Assembly (NCBI GenBank): GCA_905221605.1 | Contig: CAJNDS010002413.1 | Coordinates: 1-64,000, forward strand | Origin: Symbiodinium natans | Lineage: Eukaryota; Sar; Dinophyceae; Suessiales; Symbiodiniaceae | Direction of reading: 5' to 3' | Length of the DNA stretch: 64,000 nt | In this document: positions 63,595 through 64,000 of the stretch, piece by piece | Layout: each line of letters opens with the position of its first letter | How positions within the stretch are numbered: position 1 is the stretch's first letter | Translations under genes and position numbers: made by a program | Notes under the pieces: generated by a model | The model's input: the letters and a program-made list of their open reading frames with translations, nothing else | Database searches by the model: none | Told to the model about the DNA's origin: nothing

Positions 63595-64000
63595 AACCTA
63601 AACCCTAAACCCTACACCCCTAAACCCTATTCCCTACACCCTAGACCCCAAACCCTAAACCCTTGCACCCCCCCCCCCCCCCCCAAACCCTAAACCCTAA
63701 ACCCTAAACCTTAAACACACCCCAATGAAGGGCCCCCGGCCACCAGGGCCGCAAGGGTGCCGAGCGAGCTGATGCGCACGCAGTCCGGCTGATGGGCCTC
63801 AGAGGGTTTGCAGGGTTTAGGGCTTTAGGGTTTTAGGGTTTAGGGTTTAGGGTTTTAGGGTTTGAGGTTTGGGGTTTATAGGGTCTAGGGTTTACAAGGT
63901 TTATAGAGGGTTTAGAGGGTTTAGGCTTGACCGTTGAGGGCGACGGCTTGGGGTTCAGGAACTGCAGGATTTTTGCGTTGTTCTTTTGGGGGGGGGGGGG
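63595..64000. repeat. Telomere-like mosaic at right edge
   Basis: CCCTAAA-type units, a C-run (63667-63684), more CCCTAAA, a unique island (63725-63805), TTTAGGG units with TTTTAGGG variants, and a terminal G-run. The island is open on the minus strand as AHQPDCVRISSLGTLAALVA and may be an exon. Confidence 0.8.

Noticed and set aside
1-64000. Dinoflagellate spliced-leader relics, tRNA and rRNA genes
   Set aside because: I looked for the CCATTTTGGCTCAAG-type leader and for tRNA-like stems and saw none. A proper search could still find diverged ones.

Overview
This window looks like dinoflagellate nuclear DNA, probably Symbiodiniaceae or a relative. The genus is not fixed by anything I can see. 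The evidence is: (1) TTTAGGG-type telomere units scattered everywhere in both orientations; (2) many small exons separated by short GT-AG introns; (3) a repetitive multi-exon protein family that I know from dinoflagellate genomes, with motifs such as GPPCGSW, VEQPRSSL, WMASFGAES, GDSAKV, GFHPDVVKWCSMHTLNLGL and KAFNGRV. No tRNA, rRNA, CRISPR array or bacterial gene organisation was seen. All matches are by eye; nothing was searched.

Layout. (A) 1-26.2 kb: a mosaic of short CCCTAAA/TTTAGGG tracts, small inverted-repeat elements of several recurring families, and islands of 50-120 bp of non-repetitive DNA. Many islands read as small exons. A set on the minus strand (76-11160) encodes Cys-rich furin/EGF-like modules. 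A KCTD/BTB-like exon lies at 17.2-17.4 kb and a 181-bp satellite at 18.56-19.96 kb. (B) 26.2-53.8 kb: a gene-bearing, plus-strand block with few telomeric tracts. It holds an acidic/Lys-Ala-rich gene (29.2-30.5 kb), exons of a protein with DNA-cytosine-methyltransferase-like motifs (34.3-36.3 kb), a Lys-rich protein (40.6-42.5 kb), a phase-consistent five-exon gene (43.6-45.74 kb) and the GDSAKV/GFHPD/KAFNGRV family (48.4-50.6 kb). Long GA, CT, TA and TG microsatellites lie between them. (C) 53.8-62.4 kb: telomeric mosaic again, with an AT-rich foreign-looking island at 57.3-57.8 kb. (D) 62.46-63.52 kb: a 5'-truncated LINE-like ORF with an RNase H tail, embedded in telomeric repeats. (E) 63.6-64 kb: mosaic.

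The most informative observation is that the telomeric tracts behave like intron filler and like insertions. In the 43.6-45.7 kb gene, two introns whose splice phases match carry telomere-like sequence. Elsewhere, tracts interrupt recognisable copies of small inverted-repeat elements and of the satellite. In the left 11 kb, several small Cys-rich exons are symmetrical (phase 1-1) and are directly bordered by telomeric units that supply GTTTAG donors and TTAG acceptors.
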